Virus record (IMG/VR): IMGVR_UViG_3300042861_000168
Coordinates: 1-30,447 of that record
DNA from: a virus
Direction: 5' to 3' (one strand)
Length of the DNA stretch: 30,447 bases
In this document: piece after piece, positions 29,497-30,447 of the stretch
Layout: each line of letters opens with the position of its first letter
Position numbering within the stretch: the first letter of the stretch is position 1
The notes under the pieces: model-generated
Database searches by the model: none
Seen by the model: the letters and a program-made list of their open reading frames with translations, nothing else
What the model was told of the DNA's origin: nothing
Made by a program: the position numbers and the translations under genes

Positions 29497-29883
29497 ATGA
29501 ATAAGAACGAAAAACAAAAAGCATACAGATTAAAAAAAGGTAATTCTGTAAGCAAAAAATACGAAAAAACATTTAACGGTTTTATTATGCGAATGTATAG
29601 AAATATGCAAAGCCGAATAACTGGAGTGCAATCTAAAAAGAGCCATTTGTATTTAGGTAAAGAACTAATGAGTAGAGAGGACTTTTATTTTATTGCTAAG
29701 AATAGCGATAAGTTAAAAGCTCTTTTTGCTGAATGGGAATTAAGCAACTACAATAGAAGACTTACACCATCTATTGATAGGATTGATTCATCTTTAGGAT
29801 ATACTTTAGATAATGTTAGATTTGTTCAATTCCACGAAAATTGCAGAAATATAAAACGGATTGTAAAGAATAAAATCTACTAA
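29497..29883 (+). CDS. HNH-like homing endonuclease (putative)
   Basis: A 128-aa basic protein. Its C-terminal part TPSIDRIDSSLGYTLDNVRF, then VQFHENCRNIKR, matches the DRID-x-GY-x-x-DN-x-x-x-x-x-x-x-x-EN signature of small phage HNH-like endonucleases. The usual zinc-binding cysteines are not present, so it may be a divergent or reduced member. It sits one base after the phosphoesterase gene. It is different in type from the NUMOD4-HNH gene at 1530. Confidence 0.68.
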   Translation: MNKNEKQKAYRLKKGNSVSKKYEKTFNGFIMRMYRNMQSRITGVQSKKSHLYLGKELMSREDFYFIAKNSDKLKALFAEWELSNYNRRLTPSIDRIDSSLGYTLDNVRFVQFHENCRNIKRIVKNKIY

Positions 29884-29884
29884 C

Positions 29885-30178
29885 ATGGAACTAATAAACG
29901 GTATTCAGATAGAGGTAACTCAGATACAGATAAAGAAAAACCAACTACTAAACAAGCGGTCAATCTTTAAGTTTAAGCGACTTATTTTTGTTAGTAGTAT
30001 ATTATCTATAAAACAAGATAATTACATGGTAAATCAAAACTATGCAGACTGTACTACATTAGTGTTAGATACCAACGAATGGGTAAAAGTAGTAGAATCC
30101 TACGATGATATTAATCCTATCTTTATTCAATGGTGGAAAGATGCAACCGAAAAAGCCCCACCCGAAGCAACAGAATAA
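29885..30178 (+). CDS. hypothetical protein, 97 aa
   Basis: A 97-aa ORF directly behind the HNH-like gene and ending 8 bases before a strong terminator. The first half is basic with a short hydrophobic stretch (KFKRLIFVSSILSI), the second acidic and Trp-rich (NEWVKVVESYDDINPIFIQW). No family recognised. Operon position supports expression. Confidence 0.6.
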   Translation: MELINGIQIEVTQIQIKKNQLLNKRSIFKFKRLIFVSSILSIKQDNYMVNQNYADCTTLVLDTNEWVKVVESYDDINPIFIQWWKDATEKAPPEATE

Positions 30179-30186
30179 CAAATAAG

Positions 30187-30217
30187 CCTACATTTTAACA
30201 ATGTAGGTTTTTTTTTT
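30187..30217 (+). terminator. strong intrinsic terminator
   Basis: CCTACATT (30187-30194), loop TTAAC, AATGTAGG (30200-30207), then ten T (30208-30217). It ends the 28440-30178 unit and insulates it from the promoter at 30281. Confidence 0.9.
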
Positions 30218-30280
30218 AAAAATTTTCCTTTTGATTATCAGAAAGTTATGTTAAAATTAACCATAAAAGTAAAAATAAAT

Positions 30281-30310
30281 TTGCACGTAAAGGAATAATT
30301 TGTACATTTG
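30281..30310 (+). promoter_or_regulatory. host-type promoter for the gene at the right edge
   Basis: TTG at 30281-30283 and TACATTTG at 30303-30310, 19 nt apart, a good Bacteroidetes promoter. It sits in the 160-bp spacer after the terminator and is followed by an A-rich leader to the ATG at 30339. Confidence 0.8.
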
Positions 30311-30338
30311 TATCGTTAAACAATTAAAACAAATAACC

Positions 30339-30447
30339 ATGCCAAAACACGATGTACTAATTAAATTAGAAAATTCAATTGTAGATGTTAAAGGATTCTA
30401 CACTAAATCAGAAAGAAGTATTGACCCAATGACTCCTGACAGTAGTT
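30339..30447 (+). CDS. partial gene at right edge
   Basis: ATG at 30339 opens a frame that runs off the window (36 residues visible, starting MPKHDVLIKLENSIVDVKGF). A complete host-type promoter and A-rich leader precede it, so the start is well supported. No family can be named from the visible part. Confidence 0.7.
   Translation, partial: MPKHDVLIKLENSIVDVKGFYTKSERSIDPMTPDSS

Noticed and set aside
1-30447. Integrase, attachment site, transposon, tRNA or CRISPR array
   Set aside because: None recognised on either strand by reading; lytic versus temperate lifestyle cannot be decided from this window.

Overview
The window is a contiguous part of a tailed-phage (siphovirus-type) genome, or a very intact prophage, from a Bacteroidetes host. 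Evidence for the host group: the DNA is AT-rich; four intergenic promoters fit the Bacteroidetes TTG / TAnnTTTG pattern; genes have A-rich leaders (TAAAAC(A)ATG) rather than Shine-Dalgarno sites; and the structural proteins (portal, capsid, baseplate set) look like those of Bacteroidetes phages. All genes I accept are on the + strand and tightly packed, many with ATGA or TAATG overlaps. I saw no integrase, transposase, tRNA, rRNA or CRISPR array. No stretch over 300 bases lacks a gene.

Layout. (1) 1-3173, end of an early/replication region: the C-terminal part of a DNA methyltransferase cut by the window edge, a NinG-like recombination protein, an HNH homing endonuclease, small ORFs, an OB-fold ssDNA-binding-like protein and a small sigma-factor-like protein behind a host-type promoter. 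(2) 3170-8497, a cassette of six putative glycosyltransferases, a 58-aa ORF and a SAM methyltransferase. (3) 8513-10747, small genes (one a six-cysteine zinc-ribbon protein missing from ordinary ORF calls), then terminase small and large subunits. (4) 10786-19002, tail assembly and tip: a tail assembly chaperone with a canonical T TTT TTA slippery site and a -1 frame extension, a gp10-like protein, baseplate proteins, a beta-helix spike and a short tape measure. (5) 19033-25957, XkdF-like prohead protease, scaffold, major capsid, tail tube, portal fused to a winged helix and a MuF-like tail, adaptor and completion proteins, and a fibre-like protein. (6) 25971-28408, an SGNH-hydrolase lipoprotein with its own host-type promoter, then the lysis set (coiled-coil membrane protein, M15 endolysin, two-TM holin). 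(7) 28440-30447, a second host-type transcription unit (metallophosphatase, HNH-like endonuclease, hypothetical) closed by a strong terminator, then the start of another gene behind a third host-type promoter.

The most notable structure is regulatory. Five units of the late region begin with a TTGCACA-like box, exactly 13 nt, then TATATATAATA. In four of them the second box lies 0-4 nt before the start codon. This is unlike the host consensus. Host-type promoters instead precede the early-type genes and the lipoprotein. A sigma-like protein is encoded in a unit with a host-type promoter, so an early-to-late switch that uses a phage-encoded specificity factor is a testable model. All functional assignments come from motif recognition by eye; no database search was run.
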